Source: JALZKA01 sp963786495 | GTDB taxonomy: Bacteria > Actinomycetota > Thermoleophilia > Solirubrobacterales > 70-9 | Assembly: GCA_963786495.1 (NCBI GenBank) | Contig: CAWAZL010000010.1 | Location: forward strand, 186,001-250,000 | DNA length: 64,000 nucleotides | Direction of reading: 5' to 3' | In this document: positions 10,594-18,681 of the stretch, piece by piece | How positions within the stretch are numbered: position 1 is the first letter of the stretch | Layout of the letters: each line of letters opens with the position of its first letter | Translations under genes and position numbers: made by a program | Notes under the pieces: model-generated | What the model saw: the letters and a program-made list of their open reading frames with translations, nothing else | Databases searched by the model: none | What the model was told of the DNA's origin: nothing

Positions 10594-11399
10594 TCGACCG
10601 ACAGCTGGTTGACCGCGTTCGGCTCCGGGGTTCTGGTCTTGACCTCATCGAAGTCATAGAACTTGCCGGGTGACGCGCCTTCTTCGCCGAAGCCGAAGCC
10701 CGCAGCCTGGAGCTGCGAGGCGGCGACCGTGATGTCGGTGAAGCCGGCCGTCCCCTTGTTGGGGGCACCGGGCGCCTGCTCCGTGTCGTCGTACTTCATG
10801 AACGCGCGGTCGTTTCCGAGCTTGCCCAGGGACTGGCGGGCAAGCGCGCGATGTACGGCCTCGACGCCCATGAACTCCGCCGTGTACCGGGCCTTTTCGC
10901 CATCGCCGGCGTCGCCGAAGACGGTCGTCGCGATCAGGTACGCGTTGATGAAGATCTGATCGCCGACCTCGAGGGTCTCGAGCAGGGTCCTCTTGTTCTT
11001 GAATACGGCGTTGGGGACCCAGATCGACTTCGTGAGCGGGACTCCGCCCAGGCTGTCGAGGGTGTTGTAATGGATCAGCTCCTCGTAAGCCGCGGCCTTG
11101 ACGTTCTTCTTCGTCACCTTGTCCAGATCGACCTTTTCGGGGCCGACGGTGTTCACGATCGTCGCGAGGACCTCGGCGGTCGCCGCGATGTTGAGGATGG
11201 TCTGCGGGTCATTCGGCCCGCCTCGGCGCTTCGATGCGGCAAGCGCTGTGCCTGGCACCGACGCCGCGGCCAGGCCGCCGAGTCCGAGTGCTGCGGCTCC
11301 GACGAGTGCGCGTCTGGTGTGTGCGCTTTCGCCTGAGTACTCGCGATCGACTGCTTCATATGCCAACTCGAGTGGGTTGGCTTTGGGGATCTTGGGCAT
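10590..11399 (-). CDS. Ferritin-like domain protein with Tat signal
   Basis: Exported protein of 269 residues. The twin-arginine signal is HTRRALVGAAALGLGG (about residues 27-42), with cleavage near ALAAS. The mature part is a four-helix ferritin-like domain (PF13668 type) with two ExxH motifs, ELIH (near residue 107) and EAVH (near 181), as expected for a diiron site. Export by Tat fits cofactor insertion before secretion. Role is unknown; members have been linked to desiccation and stress. Convergent with uvrA, stops overlapping (CTAG). Confidence 0.85.
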
Positions 11400-11540
11400 G
11401 TATTTCCTCCTGCGCAGCGCTGAAGCGCGCCGCTGTCTCGCCTTGTCGTGGCTTCGGTACCGCCTCCCCGGCCTAGGCCACCTGTGGCCTACCTAGCGCT
11501 GCCTGACCCGACTTGGATCACTCAGGTGTCGGTGGTTTTG

Positions 11541-12149
11541 ATGCGCGCCTTTAGGCTTGCGCTGATGCCCACTCCCGAGCAGTGGAAGCTCTGGCGCCAA
11601 AAGCGCGCTTGGTACGAGCGGAACTCGTCGCGCGACCGGCGCCGCCGCTTGGACGCCCACGCTGCCGAAGGTGGCTTCTTCGTCCGCCGCCCTCACGAGG
11701 GCGAGATACTCGATGGGCTCGACGAGGGCAGGGTCAGCGTGGGGGAGGGCACGCTGTTCGAGCCCGGCTGCTGGGTCACCCTGGGCCCCGAGGCGGAGAT
11801 CAGGATTGGCGAAGGCTGTTTTCTCAACCGCAACGTGATGCTCGCCGCGGTCGAGTCCATCGAGATCGGCGACCACACGATGTTCGCCAACGGATGCTTC
11901 GTCGGCGATGGCGAGCATCGCTACGACGACCGCGAGACGCCGATCACGTGGCAGGGCTTCAAGGCGCGCGGCCCGGTCAAGATCGGCTCGAACTGCTGGT
12001 TCGGCGTCAACTGCGTCGTAACGGGCGGAGTCACCATCGGCGACCGCGCCGTGATCGGCGCGAACTCGGTCGTCCTCGAAGACATCCCAGCCGGGACGAT
12101 CGCCGTGGGGACCCCGGCAAAGGTCATTCGAGAGATCGAGTTCAAGTAG
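11541..12149 (+). CDS. Left-handed beta-helix acyltransferase (hexapeptide repeat)
   Basis: About 202 residues from the ATG at 11541 (another ATG at 11565 removes eight residues). Hexapeptide repeats run from about residue 70 to the end (IRIGEGCFLNRNVMLAAVESIEIGD, shown in part as IRIGEGCFL, IEIGDHTMF, VKIGSNCWFGVNCVV, VTIGDRAVIGANSVV). The C-terminal motif PAGTIAVGTPAKVIREI is typical of maltose/galactoside O-acetyltransferase-type enzymes. It should acetylate a sugar or similar acceptor from acetyl-CoA. The acceptor is unknown and no pathway genes are next to it. Confidence 0.86.
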   Translation: MRAFRLALMPTPEQWKLWRQKRAWYERNSSRDRRRRLDAHAAEGGFFVRRPHEGEILDGLDEGRVSVGEGTLFEPGCWVTLGPEAEIRIGEGCFLNRNVMLAAVESIEIGDHTMFANGCFVGDGEHRYDDRETPITWQGFKARGPVKIGSNCWFGVNCVVTGGVTIGDRAVIGANSVVLEDIPAGTIAVGTPAKVIREIEFK

Positions 12150-12190
12150 TTACTTACGTAGTCCTAACGGTTCGCTAAGGTGCCGTTCGC

Positions 12191-12724
12191 ATGTGCGCTG
12201 AGGACTTCATGGTCGTTCGCGGGCGGCTGCGGGCCCGGCTGACAGCGCTGGCAGCCGTGATCGCCGTTGCTCCGGGCCTCGCGGCGTGCGGCGACGACGA
12301 GAGCTCCCAGACGCCGGCTCCGGCAGCGACCGGTACCGCCGCGAGCGGAACCGAGACGGAAAGCGCTGAGGCCGACGAGCCGGCAGCAGACCCCATCGAC
12401 GACGAGGCCGAGATCGTGAAGACCATGGAGGTCGTGCTGGCGGGTGGTGACCCGGCGATTGCGTGCGGCGATTCGGTCACGGAGCGGTTCCTTCGCCGCT
12501 CATACGGCGACGCCGCCGGCTGCGAGGCCGCGCAGAAGGCAGCCCAGCCGGCGAACGACGCCGGGGTGAGCGAAGTGGTGATCAACCCCGACTCGGTGGC
12601 GCAGGCGCTGGCGCACCCGAAGGGCGGCATCTACGACGGCCAGGAGCTCCGCGCGGAGCTTGTCCTGGACGACGACATCTGGAAGCTGGACTCGTTGCGC
12701 TCGAACGTCCCAGTCGGTCCCTAG
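12191..12724 (+). CDS. Putative lipoprotein, 177 aa
   Basis: Secreted lipoprotein: hydrophobic signal and lipobox LAAC (Cys near residue 34), then a Thr/Ala/Glu-rich linker (about 38-65). The C-terminal domain of about 100 residues (EIVKTMEVVLAG, then two Cys, ending LDSLRSNVPVGP) has the size and pattern of NTF2-like domains found in actinobacterial lipoproteins. ATG at 12209 is an alternative start. A -10-like TAAGGT lies 9 nt upstream. Function unknown. Confidence 0.75.
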   Translation: MCAEDFMVVRGRLRARLTALAAVIAVAPGLAACGDDESSQTPAPAATGTAASGTETESAEADEPAADPIDDEAEIVKTMEVVLAGGDPAIACGDSVTERFLRRSYGDAAGCEAAQKAAQPANDAGVSEVVINPDSVAQALAHPKGGIYDGQELRAELVLDDDIWKLDSLRSNVPVGP

Positions 12725-12732
12725 AACGCAAA

Positions 12733-12757
12733 CGAGCCGGGCCGAAGGCCCGGCTCG
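12733..12757. terminator. Bidirectional terminator hairpin
   Basis: Perfect 11-bp stem CGAGCCGGGCC / GGCCCGGCTCG with a GAA loop, between the convergent lipoprotein and DUF378 genes. Confidence 0.8.
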
Positions 12758-12781
12758 CGCGTACGAAACGTCTCAGGCGTG

Positions 12782-13018
12782 TTAGACGCCGCGGGGGTGG
12801 GCGCCACCGGAGAGGTGGAAGGCTTCCATCACTCTCGGAAGCATGACGAGCCCTGCGACTCCGATCACGACATAGACGACGTCGATCAGCGTCCCGGTTC
12901 CGAAGATCTCGGAGAGGACGTTGGTCTCCCCGTCGGTGATGCCCAGGATGCCCCAGTTCAGGGCGCCGAGGAACATGACGAGAAGAGCAATCGGCTCGAA
13001 TCTCTTGAGGGTTTCCAT
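12782..13018 (-). CDS. DUF378 family small membrane protein
   Basis: 78 residues with two hydrophobic spans (IALLVMFLGALNWGI, about 11-25, and VVYVVIGVAGLVML, about 47-60). ALNWGILG is the hallmark of the DUF378/YuzA family. These proteins are widespread and of unknown function. It stands alone between a terminator hairpin and the panB end. Confidence 0.9.
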   Translation of the reverse strand: METLKRFEPIALLVMFLGALNWGILGITDGETNVLSEIFGTGTLIDVVYVVIGVAGLVMLPRVMEAFHLSGGAHPRGV

Positions 13019-13124
13019 CAGCGATACCTCGCTAACAATTTGGCCCCAACTTGATGCGGGGCAGCACAGGATTTACCCCGCGCGCGTTCCGTGGTTACCG
13101 CAAGAATCCCTGCAAAGCGTCTGT

Positions 13125-14069
13125 TTATGGGCCCCAGTCCCAGTCGGAGTGGCTGAACGTGCCGGTCTCCTCCGAATCGCGCCGCTCGCCGAGATACGCG
13201 CGGAACTCCGAGAGCTCCGCCGGGTCGATCGCGTAGATGTGCTCGGGCCCGGGGAAGAGGCCTGAGCGCACCTCCGCTGCGTACTGGGAGACGCCGGAGA
13301 TCATCTCCTCGCGCACGTCGGCGTAGCGCTTGACGAACTTCGCTGCGTGGCCGCCGAAGATGCCAAGGAGATCGTGGAAGACCAGGACCTGGCCGTCGGT
13401 GTCGTGCCCGGCGCCGATGCCGATCACGGGGATGTCCATGCGGCTCATGATGGCTTCGGTGAACGCGGCCGGAACGGCCTCGAACACAATCGCGAAGCAG
13501 CCCGCCTCTTGAAGCGCGAGAGCCTCGTCCGCGATCTGCGCGGCGCGCTCGGCCGTCTTGCCCTGAGCCTTGTAGCCGCCGAGCTGAGTCGCGGTCTGCG
13601 GCGTCAGGCCCACATGGCCCATGACCGGGATGCCGGCGTTCACGATGGCCTTTGCGCGGTCGACTGAAGAGCCGCCCCGCTCGAGCTTCACGGCGTCGCA
13701 GCCGGCCTCCTTGACGAACCGCAGCGCGTTCTCGACGGCCTGCTCGTCCGAGCGCTCGTACGAGCCGAAGGGCATGTCTCCGATCAGGAATGGCGTGCGC
13801 AGACCGCGGCGCACCGCGGCGGCGAGCATGAGCATCTCGTCCATGCCGACGGGCACGGTGGAGTCGTAGCCGAGCACGGTCATTGCTGCTGAGTCGCCGA
13901 CAAGGACCATGTCCACGCCGGCTTCCTCCACAACCTGTGCGGAGGGGTGGTCGTAGGCGGTGATCATCACGATGGGCTCGCCGGAATCCTTCATCTCCTG
14001 GAGCTGCGGCAGGGTGACCGGCTTGCGATCGCCCTGACCCTCCGCGCCTTCCTGCGGTCGCGTGCTCAT
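13125..14069 (-). CDS. panB: 3-methyl-2-oxobutanoate hydroxymethyltransferase
   Basis: First committed step of pantothenate synthesis: transfers a hydroxymethyl group from 5,10-methylene-THF to alpha-ketoisovalerate, giving ketopantoate. 314 residues, slightly long because of an N-terminal charged extension (about 15 residues). Family motifs: VLVGDSAAMTVLGYDST with the metal-binding Asp, GDMPFGSYE, KLERGG, VMGHVGLTPQ, and IGIGAGHDTDGQVLV. Last gene of the operon DUF2520-panC-panD-panB; its ATG overlaps the panD stop by 4 bp. Confidence 0.97.
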   Translation of the reverse strand: MSTRPQEGAEGQGDRKPVTLPQLQEMKDSGEPIVMITAYDHPSAQVVEEAGVDMVLVGDSAAMTVLGYDSTVPVGMDEMLMLAAAVRRGLRTPFLIGDMPFGSYERSDEQAVENALRFVKEAGCDAVKLERGGSSVDRAKAIVNAGIPVMGHVGLTPQTATQLGGYKAQGKTAERAAQIADEALALQEAGCFAIVFEAVPAAFTEAIMSRMDIPVIGIGAGHDTDGQVLVFHDLLGIFGGHAAKFVKRYADVREEMISGVSQYAAEVRSGLFPGPEHIYAIDPAELSEFRAYLGERRDSEETGTFSHSDWDWGP

Positions 14070-14473
14070 AGGGACGCCTCGCTTGCGAGCGGCGAGTCCA
14101 AAAGGACCTCCGGATGGGAGTCGATGCGGGCGATCTCATTGTGCTCGTCGACATGGACGGCAATCGGCGAGTAGCTCTCGAGGTCCGACTCGTCGTACGC
14201 GCCGAACGAGGCGACGATGATCGTGTGACCCTCGCGGGTGAGGTGGGCGGCGGCGCCGTTGACCTGCATCTCACGCTTGCCGGGCTCGCCCTCGATGACG
14301 TAGGTGACGAAGCGCGAGGCATTGGTGACGTCCCACACGTGCACCTGCTCGTTGGGGATCAGGTCCGCGGCCTGCATCAGCTGGGGGTCGATGGTGATCG
14401 AGCCGACGTAGTCCACGTCGCAGCCCGTCACCGTCGCACGGTGGATCTTTGACTTGAGCATCTGGCGTTGCAT
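14066..14473 (-). CDS. panD: Aspartate 1-decarboxylase proenzyme
   Basis: Makes beta-alanine for pantothenate. Pyruvoyl enzyme of 135 residues that self-cleaves between Gly24 and Ser25 (YVGSITID); Ser25 becomes the pyruvoyl group. MLKSKIHRATVTG at the N-terminus and NGAAAH near residue 72 are family-typical. Followed with 4-bp overlap by panB and preceded by panC after 20 nt. Confidence 0.97.
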   Translation of the reverse strand: MQRQMLKSKIHRATVTGCDVDYVGSITIDPQLMQAADLIPNEQVHVWDVTNASRFVTYVIEGEPGKREMQVNGAAAHLTREGHTIIVASFGAYDESDLESYSPIAVHVDEHNEIARIDSHPEVLLDSPLASEASL

Positions 14474-14493
14474 TCGGAATACTCCTATTCCCT

Positions 14494-15363
14494 CTATCTC
14501 TGGGCGGAATCGGGGTCGATGACCACGTTGTCGATGAGGCGGGCCCTGCCGACCCGCGCGGCGACGGCCACGAGGACGGGCCGTCCGTTGAAGCTCTGTG
14601 CGGGCTCGAGGTCGTCCGCATAGCGCGCCTCGAGGTACTCAGGCTCGATCTCGGCTTCGGCCAGGACCGACCGCGCGACTCCCAGGGCGCCGTCAACCCC
14701 CTCGCCGCGGTTCGCCGAGGCCGCCACAAGCGCGCGGTTCAGGGCGGTGGCGCGCTCGCGCTCCGCCTGGTCGAGGTACGCGTTGCGCGAGCTCATGGCG
14801 AGCCCGTCGGCTTCCCGCACGGTCGGCACGACGACGACCTCCGCGCGAAAATCGAGGTCGCGCACCATGCGCTTGATCACGATCGCCTGCTGCGCGTCCT
14901 TCTGGCCGAAGAAGACGAAGTCCGGGGAGGCCATGTTGAGGAGCTTTGCCACGACCGTTGTGACACCGCGGAAGTGGCCCGCGCCGCGGCTGCTCGGTGA
15001 GCCGCACAGGACGTCCGTCAGTCCCTCGACCTCGACGTGCGTCGTAAAGCCCCGCGGGTAGACCTCGTCCGCCATGGGCGCAAAGACAATCTGGGCGCCC
15101 GCTTGGGCGGCCAGCTCCAGGTCTCGTGTCTCATCGCGGGGGTAGGCCTCGAGGTCCTCGCCTTCGCCGAACTGGGTGGGGTTGACGAAGAGGCTCATAA
15201 CGACCACGTCGGCCTGGTCTGCAGCGGCCTCGATCAGGCTCAGATGCCCGGCGTGTAGCGCGCCCATCGTTGGCACGAGCCCGATCAACTCATCCTTGCG
15301 GCGCGCCGGCTCGAGGGCGGCGCGGAGCTCGGCGACCGTGCGGACGACCTGGACCGTGGTCAT
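14494..15363 (-). CDS. panC: Pantothenate synthetase
   Basis: Condenses pantoate and beta-alanine using ATP. 289 residues. HIGH-like nucleotide motif PTMGALHAGHLSLIEAA (residues about 30-46), VSLFVNPTQFGEGEDL-like segment (MSLFVNPTQFGEGEDL), FFGQKDAQQ, and the KMSKS-equivalent AMSSRNAYL. Overlaps the upstream DUF2520 gene by 4 bp (ATGA), so co-translated in the pan operon. Confidence 0.97.
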   Translation of the reverse strand: MTTVQVVRTVAELRAALEPARRKDELIGLVPTMGALHAGHLSLIEAAADQADVVVMSLFVNPTQFGEGEDLEAYPRDETRDLELAAQAGAQIVFAPMADEVYPRGFTTHVEVEGLTDVLCGSPSSRGAGHFRGVTTVVAKLLNMASPDFVFFGQKDAQQAIVIKRMVRDLDFRAEVVVVPTVREADGLAMSSRNAYLDQAERERATALNRALVAASANRGEGVDGALGVARSVLAEAEIEPEYLEARYADDLEPAQSFNGRPVLVAVAARVGRARLIDNVVIDPDSAQR

Positions 15364-16223
15364 CGCGATCCCCCGATCTCGCGGGTCCGCTCGGCCAGTG
15401 CCTCATAGAGGGGCCGCAACTCAGGCGCTCGCTCGGCGAGCGCCTCAAGATGGCGAGCGACGGTCTCTTCGTCGCCCCGGGCGATGGGTCCCGTCAAGGC
15501 GTCGGCGCCGGAGTCCGCCCAGTTTGCGGCGGTCCGCAGGACGAGCGGAGCGAGGACCTCGTGTGGGTCATGGACCCCGGCGGACTTCATCAGCTGCGCC
15601 GCGGACTCCTCAAGCGCGATCAGGAAGTTGGACGCCATGGAGGCAGCGGCGTGGTAGGCGGCCCGGCTCTCTTCAGGAACGTCGAATGGCCGCATCCCGA
15701 GGCGCTCGGCAAGGCCGCGCGCCACAGCGCTCCCCGCTGGACTAGAAGCCGAGATCGCGCAGGGCGCACCCGCGAGGTCGGTCTGAGAGGTCGGGATCGT
15801 CTGGAGCGGGTGGAGCGAGAATGTCTCGCAACCGGCCTCTGCCGCCGAGGAAAGCGCGTCCAACCTCGTCGCCCCGCTGACGTGGCCGACGAAGGTCCCG
15901 GGCTCGAGAGACGAAGCGGCGGCCTCGCACGCGGCGCGGATCGCGTCGTCCGGGACGCACAGAAGGACAATCGCCGCGCCAGCCGGGTCGAGCTCGCGGG
16001 ACCCCACGTCGACCTCCATGCCCGCTGCCCGCGCAGCGCTCGCGAGTGAGCCACCCACGCGGCCCGCGCCCATCACGGCGACGCGACCCGAAAGAGCGGG
16101 CGCAGTAGTGGCGGTGTCGGTGTGGTCGCGTTCCAGTTCTCGCACGGGAGAATCCAGACGGCTGGTGTTGCGGTTAGGCGTTGCTGGTCTTATTCCGTGT
16201 CCACGCCCAGGGGGTCGCGGCAC
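15360..16223 (-). CDS. Rossmann-like/DUF2520 oxidoreductase, candidate ketopantoate reductase
   Basis: First gene of the pan operon. N-terminal NAD(P) fold VAVMGAGRVGGSLA (about residues 48-61), then the helical DUF2520 C-terminal domain (YHAAASMASNFLIAL). Proteins of this pair of domains often sit beside panC, and ketopantoate reductases of the PanG type are thought to be related, so it may supply the reduction step. No panE is seen in the window. The GTG at 16223 has a -10-like TACACT 6 nt upstream; an internal GTG at 16145 would remove a low-complexity N-terminus. Confidence 0.85.
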   Translation of the reverse strand: MPRPPGRGHGIRPATPNRNTSRLDSPVRELERDHTDTATTAPALSGRVAVMGAGRVGGSLASAARAAGMEVDVGSRELDPAGAAIVLLCVPDDAIRAACEAAASSLEPGTFVGHVSGATRLDALSSAAEAGCETFSLHPLQTIPTSQTDLAGAPCAISASSPAGSAVARGLAERLGMRPFDVPEESRAAYHAAASMASNFLIALEESAAQLMKSAGVHDPHEVLAPLVLRTAANWADSGADALTGPIARGDEETVARHLEALAERAPELRPLYEALAERTREIGGSR

Positions 16224-16246
16224 CCCTCAAGTGTAGTTTCCCCGTT

Positions 16247-16534
16247 ATGCCGATGTACGAGTTCGACTGCGACGCTTGTGGCGAGCGCTTCGAGGACCTC
16301 GTTCCCGCGGGCACGGAGACCACGGAATGTCGCCTGTGCGGCGCTGCGGAGACGCACCGTGTCCTCTCCGTGCCCGGGGCGCCCTGGAAGCTCGTCAAGA
16401 CGGTCGGCGCCGCCAGGCAGCAGGAAGTGCGAAACGCCAAGCTTCACGCCGAGACGAAGAAGCAGTTCAAGGAGAAGCGGCAAAAGGCACGCGAGGCGAA
16501 GAAGGGCGGGAGCGCCACTCAAGGTGGGCCGTGA
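16247..16534 (+). CDS. FmdB family zinc-ribbon protein
   Basis: 95 residues. MPMYEFDCDACGERFEDLV is the standard FmdB/CxxC-CxxC start; the second pair is CRLCG, giving a four-Cys zinc ribbon (Cys near residues 8, 11, 31, 34). The C-terminal half is a Lys-rich helix. Regulatory or RNA/DNA-binding role is suggested for the family but not proven. A -10 TAGTTT lies 7 nt before the ATG. Its TGA overlaps the GTG of the UDG gene. Confidence 0.92.
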   Translation: MPMYEFDCDACGERFEDLVPAGTETTECRLCGAAETHRVLSVPGAPWKLVKTVGAARQQEVRNAKLHAETKKQFKEKRQKAREAKKGGSATQGGP

Positions 16535-17178
16535 GCGAGGCTGAGCGGCGCCGCGAAGCGCTGGTCGAGCTCTATCGCGAGGTTTCGGACTGCGCCCTTT
16601 GCCCGCTCGCCGAGACGCGCACTAAGACGGTCTTCGGCTCGGGCAACGCGGACGCCGATCTGATGTTCGTCGGCGAGGCGCCGGGCGCCGAGGAGGACCG
16701 CCAGGGCCTCCCGTTCGTTGGGCGGGCCGGCCAGCTCCTTTCCGAGCTCCTGGGCGAGATCGGCATGTCGCGAGAAGACGTCTTCATCGCCAACGTGCTC
16801 AAGTCCCGCCCGCCCGGCAACCGCGATCCGATGCCGAGCGAGATCGAGGCCTGCCAGCCATACCTGTGGAAGCAGATCGCGCTGATCCAGCCGACGGTCA
16901 TCGCGAGCCTTGGCAATTTCGCGACGAAGCTCCTGAGCGGCAATCAGACCGGCATTACCAAGGTGCGAGGCACAGCCCAGGTCCATGAGCTCGGCGGGCG
17001 GACGGTGTTCCTGTTCCCGCTTCTTCACCCGGCGGCCGCGTTGCGGACGCCGGCGATGAAGGAGACCCTGCGCGAGGACTTCGCAAAGCTGCCCGCGCTC
17101 CTGGCCGAGGCGCTCCCTCAGGCCAATGAGCCGGAGCTTGGCTCCGACCCCGCCGATCAGCTCGACCTGTTCGGGTGA
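16531..17178 (+). CDS. Type 4 uracil-DNA glycosylase, one Fe-S ligand replaced
   Basis: Removes uracil from DNA in base-excision repair. 215 residues, GTG start overlapping the FmdB stop. Motif A is GEAPGAEEDRQGLPFVGRAG (residues 48-67) and motif C is LLHPAAALR. Family 4 enzymes hold a 4Fe-4S cluster with four Cys. Here Cys21, Cys24 and Cys108 are present, but the third ligand, usual in KCRPPxNR, is Ser92 (KSRPPGNR, codon TCC at 16804). The cluster may be three-Cys ligated, unstable or absent. The tsaE GTG overlaps the stop. Confidence 0.93.
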   Translation: MSEAERRREALVELYREVSDCALCPLAETRTKTVFGSGNADADLMFVGEAPGAEEDRQGLPFVGRAGQLLSELLGEIGMSREDVFIANVLKSRPPGNRDPMPSEIEACQPYLWKQIALIQPTVIASLGNFATKLLSGNQTGITKVRGTAQVHELGGRTVFLFPLLHPAAALRTPAMKETLREDFAKLPALLAEALPQANEPELGSDPADQLDLFG

Positions 17179-17600
17179 GCTTGACCCGAACGCAGAGCTC
17201 GGAAGAGACCGAGCGGGCGGGCGCCGAGGTCGCCGGGAGACTCCAGGCCGGCGATCTCGTCCTGGTCACCGGCGAGCTTGGTGCGGGCAAGACCACATTC
17301 GTGCGCGGAGCATGTCGCGCGCTCGGAATCGAGGGACCCGTCGTCTCGCCGACCTTCACGATCGGCAGGCGCTACGAGACGCCGGCGGGACTGGCTGTAG
17401 CCCACTTGGACCTCTACCGGCTCGCGGACATGGGCTCAGAGGAGGAAGGCCTGTTGGACGACTATTTGACGCCGGACGCCGTGGCGTTCGTCGAGTGGCC
17501 GGCGGTTGCCGCAAATGAATTGCCCGAGCCCGCAGTCCGGGTGGAGATCCGGCACGCCGGGGGCGACGAGCGCAAGATCGACCTGACTTTCCGGCGCTGA
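17175..17600 (+). CDS. tsaE: tRNA t6A biosynthesis ATPase TsaE
   Basis: ATPase that drives turnover of the TsaB-TsaD complex making N6-threonylcarbamoyl-adenosine at position 37 of ANN-decoding tRNAs. 141 residues, Walker A GELGAGKTTFVRG (residues about 33-45), PTFTI and LDLYRL motifs. GTG start inside the upstream stop. The TGA at 17598-17600 touches the fifth copy of the 44-bp palindrome, and tsaB is separated from it by an inverted lipoprotein gene, unlike the usual contiguous order. Confidence 0.95.
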   Translation: MSLTRTQSSEETERAGAEVAGRLQAGDLVLVTGELGAGKTTFVRGACRALGIEGPVVSPTFTIGRRYETPAGLAVAHLDLYRLADMGSEEEGLLDDYLTPDAVAFVEWPAVAANELPEPAVRVEIRHAGGDERKIDLTFRR

Positions 17601-17642
17601 ACGTCCCGCAGCTATCGCTATAGCCGTAGCTCAGGGACGTTC
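17599..17642 (-). repeat. 44-bp palindromic repeat, copy E (solitary)
   Basis: Same length and frame of conserved blocks as copies A-D: on the minus strand GAACGTCC at the start, CTAT at positions 20-23, GGGACGTTC at the end (9-bp perfect terminal inverted repeat). It lies between convergent tsaE and a lipoprotein gene and could also act as a terminator. Confidence 0.8.
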
Positions 17643-17656
17643 GGCGAAGGGGCGCG

Positions 17657-17941
17657 TCAGTACGACGGGTTCTCGGCGTCGCCCTCGGTCTGCTCCTGGG
17701 CGTCTTCGAGCGCGTCGGTGACGTCCTGCTCGGCGTCCTGGGCCTGCTTGTCGGAGCGCTTTTGCGCCTTTCTTCCGTTCTCGGATGAGTCGAGCGCCTC
17801 GTTGACCTGTTGCTGAATCTCCTGCTGGGAGGCGGGCTCGACTTCCGCGTTGTCGCCGCCGCCGCAGCCGGTCAGGCCCGCTCCGCCGATCGCGAGCGCC
17901 AGGCATGCGGGGATCACGGACAGTTTTCGACGGGCGTTCAT
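17657..17941 (-). CDS. Small Gln/Glu-rich lipoprotein
   Basis: 94 residues. Signal peptide with lipobox LTGC (Cys near residue 26), then GGGDN and a hydrophilic helix rich in Gln, Glu, Asp and Lys, likely an elongated coiled coil in the cell envelope. Inserted in antisense between tsaE and tsaB. Function unknown. Confidence 0.75.
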   Translation of the reverse strand: MNARRKLSVIPACLALAIGGAGLTGCGGGDNAEVEPASQQEIQQQVNEALDSSENGRKAQKRSDKQAQDAEQDVTDALEDAQEQTEGDAENPSY

Positions 17942-17961
17942 CCACCCGATTATCGGCTTTG

Positions 17962-18681
17962 GTGACCGTACGCTTGAAGCTCGTGCAAAGGGTTCTGGGC
18001 TTCGACACCTCCACCGCGCTATTGAGCGTTGCGCTCACTGCCGGACACGACGTCGCCGCAGAGCGGACCGTCGACCCCGATCCGACCGGGCGCCCGCGCC
18101 ATGCGCGGGAGCTGCTCGCGGTGGTTGAGGAGATCCTGGGCGACGTGGGGGGCTGGGACTCGATTGACCGGATCGCGGTCGGCCTGGGCCCGGGCACGTT
18201 CACCGGCCTTCGGATCGGAATCGCGACCGCACGGGGCCTCGCGCAGTCGAGCGGCCTGGGCCTCATCGGCGTTTCGTCGCTGCGCGCGCTGGCCGCCGGG
18301 TCTCCCGGGACATCGCCCGTTCTCGCCGTGACCGACGCCAAGCGAAGCGAAGTGTTCGCGGCGCTTTACGAGGGCGAGGATGAGGTCTGGGAAGCGTCGG
18401 TGGGGACGCCTGGCGACCTTGCCGACCGGGTCCGCGCCATGGCTGAGCCGCCGCTTGCAGTGGGTGACGGCGCAGTACGCTTTCGCGACGAGCTCGAAGC
18501 CTCCGGGGCCGAGGTCCCGGCCGATGAGGATGGGGCGCACCGGGTGCGAGCGCGGCATATCTGCCTCCTCGCAACGGGTAATGGCGCCGGGCCGCTCGCA
18601 GAGATCAAACCGACCTACTTGAGACGACCTGACGCGGAGCTTTGGCGTGAGCGAGATCGCGGAACCACAAGCGATCGGTGA
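17962..18681 (+). CDS. tsaB: tRNA t6A biosynthesis protein TsaB
   Basis: Actin-like-fold partner of TsaD. About 239 residues. Motifs VLGFDTSTA near the N-terminus, RHARELLAVVEEIL, and VGLGPGTFTGLRIGIATARGLA are diagnostic. The GTG at 17962 has a -10-like GATTAT 8 nt upstream, so a leaderless start is favoured; GTG 17983 (VQRVLGFDTST) is the alternative. Overlaps rimI by 35 bp. Confidence 0.94.
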   Translation: MTVRLKLVQRVLGFDTSTALLSVALTAGHDVAAERTVDPDPTGRPRHARELLAVVEEILGDVGGWDSIDRIAVGLGPGTFTGLRIGIATARGLAQSSGLGLIGVSSLRALAAGSPGTSPVLAVTDAKRSEVFAALYEGEDEVWEASVGTPGDLADRVRAMAEPPLAVGDGAVRFRDELEASGAEVPADEDGAHRVRARHICLLATGNGAGPLAEIKPTYLRRPDAELWRERDRGTTSDR

